Shown one piece after another: positions 5,633 through 6,461 of a DNA stretch of 6,461 nucleotides. The stretch spans positions 1 to 6,461 of the forward strand of contig JAGDBR010000329.1 of NCBI GenBank assembly GCA_017958935.1. The letters run 5' to 3'. The notes below the pieces were generated by a model that saw nothing but the letters and a program-made list of their open reading frames with translations, searched no databases and was not told where the DNA came from. The translations under genes were made by a program, and so were the position numbers. The first letter of the stretch is position 1, and every line of letters starts with the position of its first letter. This stretch comes from Lachnospiraceae bacterium (GTDB lineage Bacteria > Bacillota_A > Clostridia > Lachnospirales > Lachnospiraceae).

Positions 5633-6461
5633 TTATTCATCTTTTTTTGCCGCTCTCCGCCTGTTCCCCGTCAGGATGCCGAGCGCCCACGCGCCGAAGA
5701 GGCACAGCGCGAACAGGCCCGCCAGCAGCAGCGCCGCCGGCAGGAATCGCAGCGGCCTTCCGTCCAGGGCCTTCGCTGCCGCCGCCGCGGCCACCAGGAT
5801 CATGATATGGTGCAGCAGGAAGAAGCCGTAGGAATGGTCCGCAAAGAAGCGGACGGCCGTTTCCGCGGCCCCGAGCCTGCCCTCGGCTAGTTCGCCGAGG
5901 CATCTGACCAGCAGGAAAATGCCGGCGGTCACGAAAAGGCGCTGAACGAGTTCGAACTGCGCCGGGAACAGCGGGAAGAACCAGAGGGATGCCAGAACGA
6001 GCCCCGCCGGTCCGTAGATCATCTTCCGGTCCGCCTTCAGATACTTCACGAAGTACATGCCGCACATGAATTCCGGCAGCCGCAGGAAGAACCAGCGGTC
6101 GCGGGATCCGAACAGCGGCACGTCGAAGAACGCAAGCAGAAGCCCCCAGCACGCGAGCGTCACGGCGGCGGTCAGGACCGGCTTTTTCTCCACGCCCTTT
6201 TTCAGCAGCGGGAAACACAGGTACAGCAGGATCAGACAGCCCAGGAACCATTCGCCCGTCACGTAGAAATTCGGGATCACCTCCAGGAGGTACCCGTCCA
6301 TGCCGGCCGCCGACAGCAGGATCGTCCATGCCGGGATCCCGGCGTAGCGTTCCGGGAAGAACAAAAGCGTCCCCAGAAAGCCGAGCGCGAAGACCGTATA
6401 AAACGGCAGCAGGAGGGCCTTGAGGCGCCGCTTCCAGAAGGATATGGCGTACATGGGATAC
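5633..6461 (-). CDS. Acyltransferase-3 family integral membrane protein (5' end off the right edge)
   Basis: The visible 275 residues are the C-terminal part of an AT3 (OafA/YrhL-type) membrane acyltransferase. This family transfers acyl groups such as acetyl to extracytoplasmic sugars or glycopolymers. About nine hydrophobic segments can be traced. Family-like landmarks are FWKRRLKALLLPFY near the visible start, GEWFLGCLILLYLCFPLL and SYGFFLLHH. The tail GNRRRAAKKDE is basic and charged. The ATG at 6454 is probably internal: the frame stays open to the edge (codons for Tyr-Pro precede it). A complete AT3 protein also has roughly 75-90 more residues with the catalytic His and first membrane spans before the FWKRR block. 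No convincing terminator follows, so some read-through into the GNAT-ACP unit is possible. Its acceptor substrate cannot be inferred here. Confidence 0.85.
   Translation of the reverse strand, partial: YPMYAISFWKRRLKALLLPFYTVFALGFLGTLLFFPERYAGIPAWTILLSAAGMDGYLLEVIPNFYVTGEWFLGCLILLYLCFPLLKKGVEKKPVLTAAVTLACWGLLLAFFDVPLFGSRDRWFFLRLPEFMCGMYFVKYLKADRKMIYGPAGLVLASLWFFPLFPAQFELVQRLFVTAGIFLLVRCLGELAEGRLGAAETAVRFFADHSYGFFLLHHIMILVAAAAAAKALDGRPLRFLPAALLLAGLFALCLFGAWALGILTGNRRRAAKKDE

Noticed and set aside
5633..6454. Acyltransferase-3 protein as a complete 273-residue protein starting at 6454
   Set aside because: The frame is open to the window edge. The N-terminal spans with the catalytic His are missing, so the Met is more likely internal.

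Overview
The window looks like a piece of a moderately GC-rich Bacillota (Clostridia-type) chromosome. The pointers are strong AAGGAGG ribosome-binding sites, sigma-A-type promoters with 17-bp spacers, classic hairpin-plus-U-tract terminators, an exported protein with a Thr/Glu/Pro repeat linker, and an ATPase/phosphoesterase pair of the YhaN/YhaO (SbcC/SbcD-like) type. The genus cannot be named from the sequence. All supported genes are on the minus strand, so transcription runs from high to low coordinates. I see no tRNA, rRNA, CRISPR array, insertion sequence or phage gene.

Layout from the right edge (upstream) to the left edge (downstream). (i) 5633-6461 is the C-terminal three quarters of a multi-pass acyltransferase-3 (AT3) family protein whose start lies beyond the window. 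(ii) A near-consensus promoter at 5595-5623 drives a two-gene unit: a GNAT-fold acyltransferase (4385-5515), then a stand-alone acyl carrier protein (4141-4368), closed by a strong terminator at 4086-4118. The leader can form two mutually exclusive hairpins. (iii) An extended -10 promoter at 4025-4053 drives a single-gene unit for an unrecognised exported protein (2513-3994). That protein has a signal peptide or weak lipobox, a Thr/Glu/Pro tandem-repeat stalk, and two diverged copies of one domain of about 180 residues. It is closed by a terminator at 2400-2437. (iv) A promoter immediately beyond that terminator (2369-2397) drives an SbcD/YhaO-like metallophosphoesterase (1240-2328) and, through a 4-bp ATGA overlap, an SbcC/YhaN-like coiled-coil ATPase that runs off the left edge.

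How the genes may work together. The phosphoesterase and ATPase almost certainly form one nuclease/ATPase complex, and the visible transmembrane segment suggests the complex is membrane-tethered. The GNAT and ACP genes are 16 bp apart in their own transcription unit. This suggests, but does not prove, that the ACP supplies or receives an acyl group for the GNAT enzyme. The neighbouring AT3 gene is another acyl-transfer protein, but no sequence evidence ties it to the pair. The exported two-domain protein is the least explained gene here.

No clearly new defence or mobile system is visible. The most novel-looking items are the GNAT-ACP pair and the duplicated-domain surface protein.
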